DNA from: Muscardinus avellanarius
Lineage: Eukaryota > Chordata > Mammalia > Rodentia > Gliridae
Length of the DNA: 64,000 nucleotides
Reading direction: 5' to 3'
Assembly (NCBI GenBank): GCA_963383645.1
Contig: OY726567.1
Coordinates: 71,384,947 to 71,448,946, forward strand
Every line of letters begins with the position of its first letter. Position 1 is the first letter of the stretch. Made by a program: the position numbers and the translations under genes. Shown here piece after piece: positions 1-9,350 of the stretch. The notes under the pieces are model-generated. The model ran no database searches. It was not told the DNA's origin and worked only from the letters and a program-made list of their open reading frames with translations.

Positions 1-344
1 ACAAACACAAACAAACAAAAAACAGAAGAAACAAAAGAAACTTAACACACTTTTTACAAAGTAAAACCATACGGTCACAGAAAAACCTAATGCACATTTC
101 TCAACAGACACTCTTGGCAAACTAGGATTAGGAGAGGCTTTCCGTGGACTGGAGGAGGATGCCCTGGACCACCGCCCTGACTGCTTCTCCTTCAGACTGG
201 AAACAAGGCAAGGAAGGATGTCCACATATCACTTTTATGTAGCAGTGTTCTGGAAGTTCAGAGACAGACAGAAACAAGAACAGAGAAAGAAAGGAAGGAA
301 GAAAGAAAGAAAGAAGGAAAGAAAGGAAAAAAACAGAAAAAAAG
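1..344. other. Unassigned sequence with purine-rich repeat
   Basis: The A-rich beginning (AAACAAACAAAA-like) may be the tail of a repeat cut by the window edge. Positions 284-345 are a nearly pure purine tract of GAAA/GGAA units. No gene is seen. Confidence 0.5.
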
Positions 345-345
345 G
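284..345 (+). repeat. (GAAA/GGAA)n purine-rich simple repeat
   Basis: An almost uninterrupted G/A run built from GAAA and GGAA units. The serine/leucine-rich minus-strand frame across it is only the repeat translated. Confidence 0.9.
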
Positions 346-529
346 GCAAAAGCACCAGCTTGGGTAGATAGGAGTATAATTGCCTTTACTCACAGACATC
401 ATTGTTTAGATAGAAAATCCAATTAAATATACCAGGAAATTGCTGGAACAAGTACACAAGGTTAGCAAGGTTGCAAAATACAAAGTCCAATATACAAATG
501 AGTTGTTCTGACATACTAGCAATAATAAA

Positions 530-738
530 AACCAAGTGTGGTGGTGCATGCCTATAATCCTAGTACTCTGGAGGCTGAGACAGGAGGATCGAGGGTTCCA
601 GTGCAGCCTCAGCAAGTAGTGAGACGCTCATCAATCTAGTGGGACCCTGTTTCAGAATAGAAAAACAAAAATAGAAATGGAGGTATCGTTTGGAGGTAGA
701 ATGCACCTGGGTTCAAACCCAAGAAACACACACATGTA
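530..738 (+). mobile_element. B1-ID dimeric SINE
   Basis: The left monomer begins CCAAGTGTGGTGGTGCATGC. The right ID-like monomer ends with GGTTCAAACCCAAGAAAC. Diverged copy inside the L1. Confidence 0.85.
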
Positions 739-751
739 AAATACGCTGTTT

Positions 752-977
752 GTTTATTTATTTATTTATTTTTTTTGTGGTACTGGGAGTGGAACCCAGA
801 GGCTTTCTACCTCTGGGCTATACTCCCAGACCTTTTTTATATTTTATTTGGAAACAGGGTCTCACCAAGTTGCTGAGAGCCTCACTAAGTAGCTGAGGTT
901 GGCTTCGAACCCGTGCGATCCTCCTGTCTCAGCCTCCCAAGCGCGGGGATTACAAGCGTGCGCCACCACGCCCAGCT
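752..977 (-). mobile_element. B1-ID dimeric SINE (young type), with target-site duplication
   Basis: Antisense copy with a (TTTA)n/T-rich tail at 752-776. Its left-monomer end reads GCGTGCGCCACCACGCC. It is flanked by the 13-bp direct repeat AAATACGCTGTTT at 739-751 and 978-990, so it inserted into L1 sequence. It carries the CCCGCGC-type diagnostic sequence of the young sciurid subfamily. Confidence 0.92.
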
Positions 978-1252
978 AAATACGCTGTTTAAAATAACAT
1001 CACAATATGAAATACCTAATAAATGATGCAAAACACCTGCGTGCTGCAAGTGAGAAGATGGCACTGAGGGGGAGTGTTGGGAGATCCATCCCTAAGATGC
1101 CAATTCTCCCCCAAATGACCTAGAGAGTCGATGCAGTCCTAATCAAAATCCCAGCGGGCTTTTCGTTTCCACAGAAATTGAAAAGCTGAGTCTCAGTTCA
1201 TATGGAGATTAAAAAAAGCTAGACTCCGCAAAGAACGCTTCCAAAGAATAAA

Positions 1253-1433
1253 GCTGGTAGGGCGTGGTGGCACAGAACTGTAATCCCAGTATCTGGGAGG
1301 CTGAGGACGCAGGATGGTAGGTTTGAGGCCAGCCTTGGCAACTTAGCGAGACCCTGTTCCAAATAAAAAGAGCTCAGTGGTAGAGTGTCCCTGGGTTCAA
1401 TCCTCAGCCCCTCCCCCACCCCCCACACCACAG
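1253..1433 (+). mobile_element. B1-ID dimeric SINE
   Basis: Begins near AGGGCGTGGTGGCACAGAAC. The ID part reads GTGTCCCTGGGTTCAATCCT. Inserted in the L1. Confidence 0.88.
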
Positions 1434-1825
1434 CGGGACAGCTAACACTACCTGAGTTCACAACAGTAATAAAGACACAAATGCAGACAAATCAGTGGAA
1501 GATAACAGATGATCCAGGGGCAAACTTGCATTCATGGACGACAGGCTTTTAACAAAGACACAAAGTTAATGTGAAGAATGTTCGTCTCAGCCACAGATGC
1601 GGGGCAACTGTACAACAGGGGAGAAAGTCAATACAAACCTCGTACCATATACAAAAATCAACTCAAAACGGATCTCAGACATACATGTAAAATTCCAAAC
1701 TATAAAACTTCTGGGAGATAAAAAAAAATGAAGAAAATCTTTGTGACCTTGAGGCAGGTGAAGAAAGCCTACTGAGTAAAAGGAAGACCGCTTTAAATTA
1801 GACCTAATCAAAATTTAAAACCTCA

Positions 1826-2010
1826 GCCGGGCGTGGTGGCGCATGCTTGTAATCCCCGCGCTTGGGAGGCGGAGGCAGGAGGATCGCGCGGGTTCGAAGC
1901 CAGTCGCACTGGCTTAAGAGACCCTGTTTCCAAAATAAAAAGTATAAAAAATATGTCTGGGAGTGTAGCCGGAAGGTAGAAGGGCTTCCAGGAACCCCAG
2001 TACCCCCCCC
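1826..2010 (+). mobile_element. Young B1-ID SINE with perfect 15-bp target-site duplication
   Basis: Starts GCCGGGCGTGGTGGCGCATG and ends CCAGTACCCCCCCC. Flanked by AAATTTAAAACCTCA at 1811-1825 and 2011-2025. The 3' end is a C run rather than an A-rich tail, apart from the As of the duplication. Belongs to the subfamily with the GGCTTCCAGGAACCCC ID ending. Confidence 0.95.
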
Positions 2011-2109
2011 AAATTTAAAACCTCAAAAGTACCTTCAAAAGACGCATTAGGAAAATGAAAAGACAAGCCACACAACAGGCGTTTTGGGAGATCCGTCATA
2101 TATATTTTT

Positions 2110-2295
2110 TCTGGTACTGTAGATCGAACCCAGGGGCATTCTACCTCCAAGCTAGATCCCCAAGCCCTTTTACTTTATTTCTCTTTTGAATTTTGAAAAG
2201 AGGTCTCGTTAAGTTGCCAAGGCTGGCCTTGAACATGCGATCCTCCTGTCTCAGGCTCCCAAGTACTAGGATTAAAGGCATGTGCCGGAGCCCAG
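2110..2295 (-). mobile_element. B1-ID dimeric SINE
   Basis: Antisense: GGTACTG then TCGAACCCAGGGGCATTCTA (ID part), then CTCCTGTCTCAGGCTCCCAA (B1 part). Inserted in the L1. Confidence 0.88.
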
Positions 2296-2958
2296 TTGGA
2301 AATGTATACATCAGATAAGGTATTTGTATCCAGGATATACAAAGTGAACAGTAACAAAATGCGCAACTCAATATGATAAGGAGCAAAAGATGTGAGCAGA
2401 CACTTCCCCCAGGAATGGCAAACAAGCACAGGAACAGGTGGATGCCCAACACCGTTAGTCACTAGGGAAATGCGGATTGCAGTGGAGTGAGAACCGTGCC
2501 TCTGATCAGAATGGCTGAGACAGGAACGGTGACCGCACGGGATCCTCCTCAGGGCGAGGGACACTGGCTCTCTCGTCTACTGCCGATGGCACTGTAACTT
2601 GGTGCAGCTACCTTGGAAACAAGCCAGCAACTTATAGAAGAGTTAAACATGCACCCATCACATGATCCAGCATTTCCCTTCTACATATGTATGTACCTAA
2701 TCAAGTGAAAGGAAATATGTGTCCGTACAAAGACTCCATGCGAATGCTCATTGCAAATTTTACTCGCAAGAGTCCAAACATGGAAACAGCCCAAATCTCC
2801 ATCAACAGCTGGAAGGGCAAGCAAATTGTGGTATATCCATACAATGGAATACTACTTGGTAACAAAGAGGAATAAACTGTGGCTACCTGGAATGACATGG
2901 ATGGATCTTAAACTAATTATGGTGAGCCGAAGAAGCTCAGAAGAAAGACTGCACACTA

Positions 2959-3115
2959 TGCTGGGCGTGGTGGCGCACACTTGTAATTCCAGTAAAAATA
3001 ATTTTTTCATGATAAAAAATAAAAAAATAGGGCTGGGTGCCCTGGATGCCCCTGGGATCATTCTCTAGTTCTGCCAAAAAAAAAAAAAAAAAAAAAAAAG
3101 AAGAAGAAAGAAAAA
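2959..3115 (+). mobile_element. Internally deleted SINE with long A-rich tail
   Basis: Begins GCTGGGCGTGGTGGCGCACA. Most of the middle is missing, then a GGGCTGGG...CCCTGGGATCATTCTC ID-like part follows, with a pure A run (about 3075-3099) and an AG-rich end. GAAAGACTG occurs on both sides (2942-2950 and 3116-3123 area), a possible target-site duplication. Confidence 0.75.
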
Positions 3116-3340
3116 GAAAGACTGCTCGTTCTATGATTCCACTCATAGAAAACTCTAGAAAATGTCTATCAGTCTACACTGACAGGAGACAGGAAAGATC
3201 AGTGGTTGTATGGGGAAGGGGCGGCTGGACGGGGCAGGAGGGGCCCACAAAGGGGCCCGGGAGCTCTTGGGGGTGATGGTACGTTTGCTACCTCAATTGT
3301 GGGGATGCTTTCACAGGGGCCTACACAGTACACAAAACTG

Positions 3341-3677
3341 CATCCATAAAGCAGCCTACTGAAAAACGCAGCCAAGGCGAAAGTGTGCCTTCCACGGGGC
3401 GAGTGGCCTGCGCAGGCCACCCCTGGGAGGTGGGGCAGGCCCTCCCAAGAAGGGAAGCCAGGGCTCCCCCATCCGGGAGTCCATGCAATGCCTGCTTGAA
3501 ACTTTGCATTCAAGCTTTAAGAGGTTCAGGGCCACTCTGACCCTTCATCGCCCCACACCCACTAGGACGGACATAATCGGAAAGTGATATCCAGCGAGCG
3601 TCAGGCACAAGGAGGGTGGGAACCCTCATCACCGCTGTGGGAATCTAAGTTGCTGCGGGAAATGGGTGAGGGCTCCT
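3341..3677. other. Unique intronic sequence
   Basis: GC-rich sequence between two L1 fragments. No gene or recognised repeat. Confidence 0.5.
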
Positions 3678-3748
3678 TTAAGAGTTCAGCCTAAAATTAC
3701 CATAGAATTTGCGATTGCTCTTCTAGGTTTTTACTCAAGAGAAATGAA

Positions 3749-4165
3749 GCTGGGTGGAGTGGTGCTACCTGTAATCTTGGGGGGGGGGGCTGAGTCAGGA
3801 GGATCACAGGTTCGTGGCCAGCCTCAGCAATTGAGTGAGAATGTCAGCAACTCAGTAAGACTTTGTTTCAAAATAAAAAATGAAGCCGGGCGTGGTGGCG
3901 CACGCTTGTAATCCCCGCACTTGGGAGGCAGAGACAGGAGGATCGCGCAGGTTCGAAGCCAGCCACGCGCGCTGGCTTAGGAGACCCTGTTTCCAAATAA
4001 AAATGTAAAAATAGGTCTGGGAGTGTAGCCCGGAGGTAGAAGGGCTTCCAGGAACCCCAGTACCACAAAACAAAAACAAAAACAAAAACAAAACCAAAAT
4101 AAAAAATGAAGCAGGGCTGAGTGCATGGCTCAGAGGTAGAGGGCCCTGGGGTTCAATGTCCAGTA

Positions 4166-4180
<15 letters not shown>
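3749..4180 (+). mobile_element. Older SINE split by a younger SINE
   Basis: The left monomer is at 3749-3882 (GCTGGGTGGAGTGGTGCTAC). The ID part resumes at about 4107-4180 (CAGGGCTGAGTGCATGGCTC). The break holds the young copy at 3884-4085. A duplicated AAAATAAAAAATGAAGC flanks the younger insertion. Confidence 0.88.
3884..4085 (+). mobile_element. Young B1-ID SINE nested in an older SINE
   Basis: Starts GCCGGGCGTGGTGGCGCACG, contains AATCCCCGCACTTGGGAGGC, and ends with the diagnostic AAGGGCTTCCAGGAACCCCA and an (ACAAAA)n tail. AAAATAAAAAATGAAGC occurs on both sides. Confidence 0.92.

Positions 4181-4216
<36 letters not shown>
4166..4216 (+). repeat. (CT)n then (CA)n microsatellite
   Basis: CT repeat at about 4166-4178 and an uninterrupted CA run at about 4180-4216, about 18 units, at the tail of the split SINE. 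Confidence 0.97.
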
Positions 4217-4218
<2 letters not shown>

Positions 4219-4640
4219 AAAACACATTTACACAAAAGCTTACATGCCCTTGTAAGAGCCACATGGAAGCAACTCAAACGTCCACCAAGTGCTGAATGTC
4301 TCAATGCACTGCTCTGTCTGTACAGCAGAACATTATCTGACAGAAAGAAGCAGCACACTGACACCTGCTACGGCGTGGAGAAGCCTGAGAAGCCCGTGCG
4401 TGGAAGAAGCCAGCCACAAAAGGCCACATGTGTTCATGATTCTCTCTCTCTGAAATATCCACAATAGGGAAATCTAGAGGCAGGGAGCAGAGTGGCTGCC
4501 TCGTGCTGGGGTCAGCAGCGGCTTGGAGTGATGGCCAAGGGGTGCGAGACTGCCTTCTGGGGTGATGAGAACATTCTAGAACGGGCTTCGGTGACGGCTA
4601 TACAACTCGGTGAATTACATCTCAATAAAGCTGTTTAATG

Positions 4641-5960
4641 AAAAGGCTTGACCTCCAACCAGGGGCGAAGGTCCTGCCGTCTGTATTCCCCCAGGAGGCG
4701 GTGGCTGGGGGGCCAGGCGAGCCCCTGGGGTGGCCGTGGAGCCCCGGATACATCTGTTACCACACAGCCATTCACGGAAAACGGCTGATAAAACACCACG
4801 CTACAGGCATCTCGGGACAAGTCTCAGCCACTCGCGAAGGCTTTCATCCTGGGACCTGACATTTGTCACTCTGCCACACAAAGCCCACAGGGGGAGGTCA
4901 TGGGGGCATCCTCTGTGGCCAAACGCCCATTCTAACCTCCCTGCTCTACGACGGGAACCCTGAGGCCTGCGCAGGGCCCGGGCGCAGAGGGTCCTGCCTT
5001 GTCACTAGTGCAGGAGCGGGTCGTCTCCCTGCTGCTCCCCACGTTGCCTTCCTCCCCGCCCGTGCTGGACGCCTGCTGGGCCTGAGGTCCCACGCTGGAT
5101 GAGACAGAGCGGTCCTGACCTCAGGGAAGGGACCATCCAGAGGCGGGATGGAGGACCCCAGGCCGGAGCGACTGTGGGCCCTGGTGAATCTACATCTTAC
5201 AGACCACAGACGTGGGCATCTCTGGACCAGGCTGTGGCCTCCCACGGGGCAAGCGGCTGGCGAGGAACGGACGAGGCCGCGGCGGCTCCGGAAGCCTTGC
5301 TGCAGGGCGGCTCCGGCTCAGGTGGAGGCATGGGGGTCCTGGGGGACCAGGGGCCCCCAACAATAGCTTGGCTGACTATCCACTATCAAAGCTGCTGGAG
5401 CGCGCTACCAGCACCACCAAAGAGCGCATGCTGCTGGTTCTGGGTTAAAAATATCCCCGTGAAGGACACGACTTTCAGAGGAGGATTCGCGGAGCTGGGT
5501 GCGGGTGTGTGCTCTGCTCCGCTTTGCGCTGACAGGAGGCGGAGGCGCCCGCCGGGCTGGGCTGTGTGGCACTTCTCAGCAAACAGACTGGGAGTGACTG
5601 GTGCCTGCTGGCACCGGGCACAGGACCCGGATGTCTCCCACCCGTTCGGAGCCTCTGTCCCGGCACCTTGCATCGGGCGGCAAGCACACAGCTGAGCAGG
5701 GCGGAGGCAGACACCTTAGTTACTCAACGCGGTCCACCCCTGAGCCTTCTGGGCCAGCTGCTTCAAAGACTTTGGTTGACTTTGGTGCAGTTCCTGGCTG
5801 GGATGAGCGGCTGGGGCTGGCGGGGTGAACTGGGGCCGGCTCTGCCACGCTCACGCGGCCCCTGGGGCAGCTCCCGAGGAGGGGTTCAGCGTTGCTATTG
5901 CTGGAAGGGCCTCAGGCTTAAGGATGACCAGGCTCTTTAAAGCCACTTTTCTCTGCTTTT
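4641..5960. other. Unique GC-rich intronic sequence
   Basis: No recognised repeat or exon. The long overlapping frames in both strands here follow from high GC content and show no known domain. CpGs are dense at about 5200-5330 (CGAGGCCGCGGCGGCTCCGG) and about 5480-5560. Confidence 0.5.
5200..5570. promoter_or_regulatory. CpG-dense stretch (possible small CpG island)
   Basis: CpG dinucleotides cluster here, e.g. ACGAGGCCGCGGCGGCTCCG and GGCGGAGGCGCCCGCCGGGC, above the surrounding intron. No start site or exon was seen. Measuring observed/expected CpG would decide. Confidence 0.35.
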
Positions 5961-6145
5961 CTCCATTCCTCAGAGTCCCAGTAGGTGGGAGGCTGAGGCA
6001 GGAGAATCACAGGTCTGAGGCTAGTCTCAGCAACTTAGCGAGATCCTCATCCTTGGTGAAACCCTTGTTTCAAAATTAAAAAAAAAAAAAATAAGGCTGG
6101 AGATGTAGCCAGAGGTAGCCAGTCCCTGAGCTCCATCTCTGGGGC
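5961..6145 (+). mobile_element. B1-ID dimeric SINE, 5' truncated
   Basis: CCCAGTAGGTGGGAGGCTGA, then a diverged ID part with GGCTGGAGATGTAGCCAGAG. The middle A run is at about 6076-6091. Confidence 0.85.
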
Positions 6146-6364
6146 CCTGGGGTTGGGGTGGAGAAGCCTGTGGGGCGTTCTGACAGCCAAGAGGCGCAGA
6201 GCTCTGGGCTCACCTGTGACCGGGCAGGACCCACCTGTTGTTCCAGGCAGGTGACTGCATCCTGCCGGCGTCCCCTTTAAAGTCGGGCTCCCGGGAACCG
6301 CAGGCGCTCCCTGGTCAAGGACGTCCCGGCGACCTGGCTGCCCTCGTGTGCCCGCCGCTCACCC
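6146..6364. other. Unique GC- and CpG-rich sequence
   Basis: CpG-rich at 6255-6365 (GCCGGCGTCCC..., CGTCCCGGCGACC). It sits immediately beside the AT-rich island at 6365-6610. No gene seen. Confidence 0.45.
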
Positions 6365-6610
6365 CGGCGTCTGCATCATCCGCAAATTGCCTTGTTTTTC
6401 ATCTTTGGCAGGGCTGAAAATCCGATCATGAAAGGGAATTTTCTTTCTTCTTTTTTAATTAGTACTTGGTAATATCACCAAGCTGTGAGTTTATGGCTTT
6501 GTAGATCTTGTGTTTTTGACACTAATTACTCACAAAGGCTTTTAAAGCTGCATTTCAACTCTGCAACTGCCCTGCCGGTAATTAAGCAGGAGAAGGAGAG
6601 GCAGAAGAGT
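6365..6610. promoter_or_regulatory. AT-rich island 1 (candidate conserved non-coding element)
   Basis: Abrupt AT-rich, repeat-free block in a GC-rich neighbourhood. Contains TTTTTTAATTAGTACTTGG, GACACTAATTACTCAC and CCGGTAATTAAGCAGG, so three TAATTA/TAATTAG homeodomain cores within about 140 bp. Function is inferred from composition and motif density only. Confidence 0.4.
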
Positions 6611-7261
6611 CCACGCCTCACACCCGGCCTTTCCCACCTGGGCTTCCCTTCCGCTGGAGCCTGTGCAAACACAGCCGCGCCGGGGCTCTGGCCCTGGGCC
6701 CCGAGGCGCCCGCCTCCCGGGCTACAGCCCTCAGACACAGCGCTCCTCTCCAAGCAGGGTCTCCACGGCGGACTCCTGACAGCTGGGAAGCAAGCTGGCG
6801 CGCCACAGGGAAGATTCTCCAGCACGGGTGCCTGCTGCCTGCTGCCCGTGGCCTGTGCCACCGCCAGCTGGACACCTTCTGTAGCCAATGCGAAGGAGCA
6901 CACATCCCCGCACAGACTTGCTGGGCTGACCACGCAAAGCCTCCATCCAGTTGTCCATCCAATAGTGAATGCACACGTACCATGTGTAGCAGCAGGTTCC
7001 TGCCTCTGTCCTCCTTGCCTGAGGCTCACCTGGCTCCCAGGTGGGCTGGGACAGGGCAGGCCCTGCGTCAGGGTGGTGCGTGCACACCTGGCCCCCGTCC
7101 ATGCTTGCCTCTCCGTGGCTCAGGACATACACTGACTTGGGGTGTCCTCCTCCGGCTGGGGAGGCCTTGGCGGCTGGCTGCGGGTAAGTCTAAGATGCCC
7201 TGGGAAAAGGCAGATTCATGTATATGGCTCTAGCATAGCTTTCTGGCAAAGTCTACATAGG
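6611..7261. other. Unique GC-rich intronic sequence
   Basis: Includes long chance frames (for example a 216-codon plus frame beginning at 6485). They have no recognisable domain and overlap equally open frames on the other strand, so no gene is called. Confidence 0.45.
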
Positions 7262-7317
7262 GTGCCTAAAGTTACCAGAGGCCCCGGCAAGTCCTCTGTT
7301 AGATTTCTACTCGAGAG
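7262..7317 (+). mobile_element. Short L1-like fragment
   Basis: CCTAAAGTTACCAGAG...TTAGATTTCTACTCGAGAGAAAC resembles the ORF2-end block seen at 3690-3748. Too short to be sure. Confidence 0.4.
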
Positions 7318-7434
7318 AAACGGTGCGGTGGTGCACACCCATAATCCCAGTACTTGGGAGGCCGAGGCAGGAGGACTGCAGGCTTGGGGCCAGCCTCGGC
7401 AACTTAGGGAGACGCTTTCAAAATAAAAATATAA
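7318..7434 (+). mobile_element. SINE left monomer (B1-like)
   Basis: GTGCGGTGGTGCACACCCAT to a TTTCAAAATAAAAATATA end. The ID part is absent because the next SINE begins here. Confidence 0.85.
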
Positions 7435-7618
7435 AGCTGGGTGTGGTGGTGCATGCCTGTAATTCTGGAACTTAGGAAGCCGAGACTGGAGGACTGCAGG
7501 TTCGAGGTCTGCCTCAGCAACTTAGAATCTTTTTCAAAGAAGACAAATAAAAAAGGGCTGGGGGTTTAGCTTGTCCCTGGGTTCAATTTTCAGTGCAAAA
7601 AAAAAAAAAAAAAAAGAC
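7435..7618 (+). mobile_element. B1-ID dimeric SINE
   Basis: AAGCTGGGTGTGGTGGTGCA, an ID part with TTTAGCTTGTCCCTGGGTTC lacking its A box, and an A18-class tail at about 7598-7614. Confidence 0.88.
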
Positions 7619-8084
7619 AAATTAAAAATTTCCAAACTTCAAAAGCACGGACCCCTCAGGGATCCTCCCGCAGGGCGAGGGCTGGGAGATGAGGGTTTGG
7701 TCGTTTTCTACCATGTCCATCGGCGAGTCTCTGATGGCGGTTTCAGGATCTTTCTGAGGGTCTGCTTACTTCCAGCTGCCGTGTCCCCTATGGAGCTGGC
7801 TGGCTTTGCTGTGAGCAGGCAGGACAGTGCCTTCCTGGTCTCTCTGTCTGCCAGAGGTTCTCTGGTGATAAGTCAACTGAACAGGAACGCTCCCCCCTCT
7901 TGTTGGGGAGCTCAGACAGAGCAGATTCAGGGGATCCCTGCAGGGTCGTCCCACTCAGCACAAGGCCAACGGGAGGGCACCCAGGCTGGGGCGTGAGAGC
8001 TACTGTCCCCAGGCACCTTGCTGCGCCCGTGACTCCAGGAGCAGCAGATTTTATGGGCAGGCTGGCCTCTGACTGCGCTAGGGC
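7619..8084. other. Unique intronic sequence
   Basis: Mixed composition, no recognised repeat or exon. Confidence 0.45.
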
Positions 8085-8230
8085 TTCCTTAAATACAATT
8101 GGTTAGTCACAGTTTAATGTTCTTTATTGCAATGCTATTTTGAGATGCAATTAAAACAACTCATTGCCAGGGCGCCTGGCTCCTACTGGGAGCTTTTTTC
8201 TTCCTAATATGAAGGAGTCAAAAACAAAGA
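8085..8230. promoter_or_regulatory. AT-rich island 2 (candidate conserved non-coding element)
   Basis: Repeat-free AT-rich block: CTTAAATACAATTGGTTAGT, TTATTGCAATGCTATTTTG, ATGCAATTAAAACAACTC. ATTGCAAT is a C/EBP-like palindrome and ATTGGTTAG a CCAAT-box-like site in reverse. Role inferred. Confidence 0.35.
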
Positions 8231-8584
8231 CCGGGGAGGAGACCCAGGCTCAAGGCTCACTTCTCAAGTGACAGGTGTCCAGACCAATCTTCCTGGAGAG
8301 AGCCAGGGGCGCGGGGTGGGGAGAGGCCCTGGACTCCACTGGAGAAGCCAAGTCATTTCCCGCCTAGATGGCCTGGTCTCGAGACCCTGAGATGCTCGCA
8401 GACTCCCACTAACCCCAGGGAAGCCTCGGCCTCCCGTCAGCCTCTGATTCCTACCAGTTTCGGCCGTGGCCACCGTGTGGCTATGGGTGGCGCGGGGACC
8501 GTGGGAAGTCATTTTCTCTAAGGGGTTGTGCGTGTGCCACTGATGGGACCCGGGTGCCGGGAGAGCGGCCAGCGGAGTCTGCTG

Positions 8585-8670
8585 CTGGAATGTTCATGAA
8601 CATCAGCGCAATTTCACCACGATTAAACAGCAATTAAAGAAGAAAGCCGGCAATTTCGGACGCGTCTTGG
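8585..8670. promoter_or_regulatory. AT-rich island 3 with heat-shock-element-like site
   Basis: GAATGTTCATGAA at 8588-8600 matches the three-unit heat shock element GAAnnTTCnnGAA, and ATGTTCATGAACAT (8590-8603) is a perfect palindrome. Followed by GATTAAACAGCAATTAAAG. Such a match is expected by chance about once per window of this size. Confidence 0.3.
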
Positions 8671-9224
8671 CCGGTGTCACTGAGCTTCCCACGGAGCCGA
8701 CCCTGCACGGTCCACATCCTGTCACAAGCTGTGTAGATGCGGCGGCCAGGCCAGGGCTGTCAGAGCTCTCCAAGTGCTCTAGGAGCGGGCGTGAAGGCTT
8801 TTCCCCGGCCCCCTGACCTGTGGCTGACACGGAGCAAGGTGGCCTTGTGACCTTGCACTCCCCTGTGCACCTGCTTGACAGGGCAGGGAGCAGCCGCCAG
8901 GTGGTCAGGAGGCATCTCAGAGAGGCAGGCTCTGGGGAGGGAGCCGGGGCGTCTGCAGCACACCTGAGGTGGGAGGAATGCGCCAGGGCCTGGTTCTAGA
9001 CCCCGTCCTGCCCAGAGAGCTTCTGCAGAGTTCCACAGAGGGCGAGGGTGGGCACAGCCTCCCCCTTCCCTGGAGGCGGGGTACAGGGCTGGCCCTCCTC
9101 TCCCAGGGCTTCTCCAGATGGCCTGGTAGGGTTCAGCTTGCGCTGGCACTGTGGCTGGTGACACACCTGTCTCCACAGACCATCTCAGTGTTCCTAGAGG
9201 AGGAGGTTGGGATGCAGGGTTGGT
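8671..9224. other. Unique GC-rich intronic sequence
   Basis: No repeat or exon recognised. The 254-codon minus frame (8760-9524) has no known domain and low-complexity GC-driven composition. Confidence 0.45.
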
Positions 9225-9350
9225 CTCAGGTGATATGGGGCTCAGCCCCACCGGGTACCGTGGGCATGTCACGGCACCTCCTGGGCCTCCGTCTCTCTCT
9301 GTACATGGGGGATGACAGCCTGCCCTGTGAGGCTGCTGCAGGATGGTGGA
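9225..9350 (+). repeat. Probable MIR element
   Basis: GGGCATGTCACGGCACCTCC...CTGGGCCTCCGTCTCTCTCTGTACATGGGGGATGACAG follows the MIR core order (loss of CTTGGGCAAGT, then CCTCAGTTT, then TGTAAAATGGGG). Confidence 0.55.

Larger units (their letters stand above)
345..3340 (+). mobile_element. Old L1 (LINE-1) ORF2 3' part and 3' UTR, split by six SINEs
   Basis: Fragments match the usual mammalian L1 order: ORF2 reverse-transcriptase region (about 410-529, with AGCAAGGTTGCAAAATACAA; about 991-1252, with CAATCCTAATCAAAATCCCAG-like text), then 1434-1825, then the ORF2 end with CCATACAATGGAATACTAC near 2838, and the 3' UTR with GATCAGTGGTTG near 3197. SINEs sit at 530-738, 752-977, 1253-1433, 1826-2010, 2110-2295 and 2959-3115. 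Stops and frameshifts throughout make it dead. L1MA-like by recollection; subfamily not determined. Confidence 0.85.
3678..4640 (+). mobile_element. Second old L1 3' end, split by nested SINEs
   Basis: 3678-3748 carries the CTAAAATTACCATAGAATTT...TTTACTCAAGAGAAATGAA block of the ORF2 end. It resumes at 4217 (AAAACACATTTACACAAAAG) and runs to the typical 3' end ACATCTCAATAAAGCTGTTT at about 4637. It is an independent copy from the one at 345-3340, because the same segments recur. Confidence 0.85.

Noticed and set aside
3852..4364. 170-codon minus frame
   Set aside because: Consists of SINE, CA repeat and L1 in antisense.
4156..4467. Histidine/threonine-rich frame
   Set aside because: Product of the CA microsatellite and L1 sequence.
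5200..5570. CpG island promoter of an alternative transcript
   Set aside because: CpGs cluster, but no exon, TATA box or splice donor stood out. Kept only as a low-confidence feature.
6485..7135. 216-codon plus frame
   Set aside because: Begins in AT-rich island 1 and has no domain. A 167-codon frame is open opposite.
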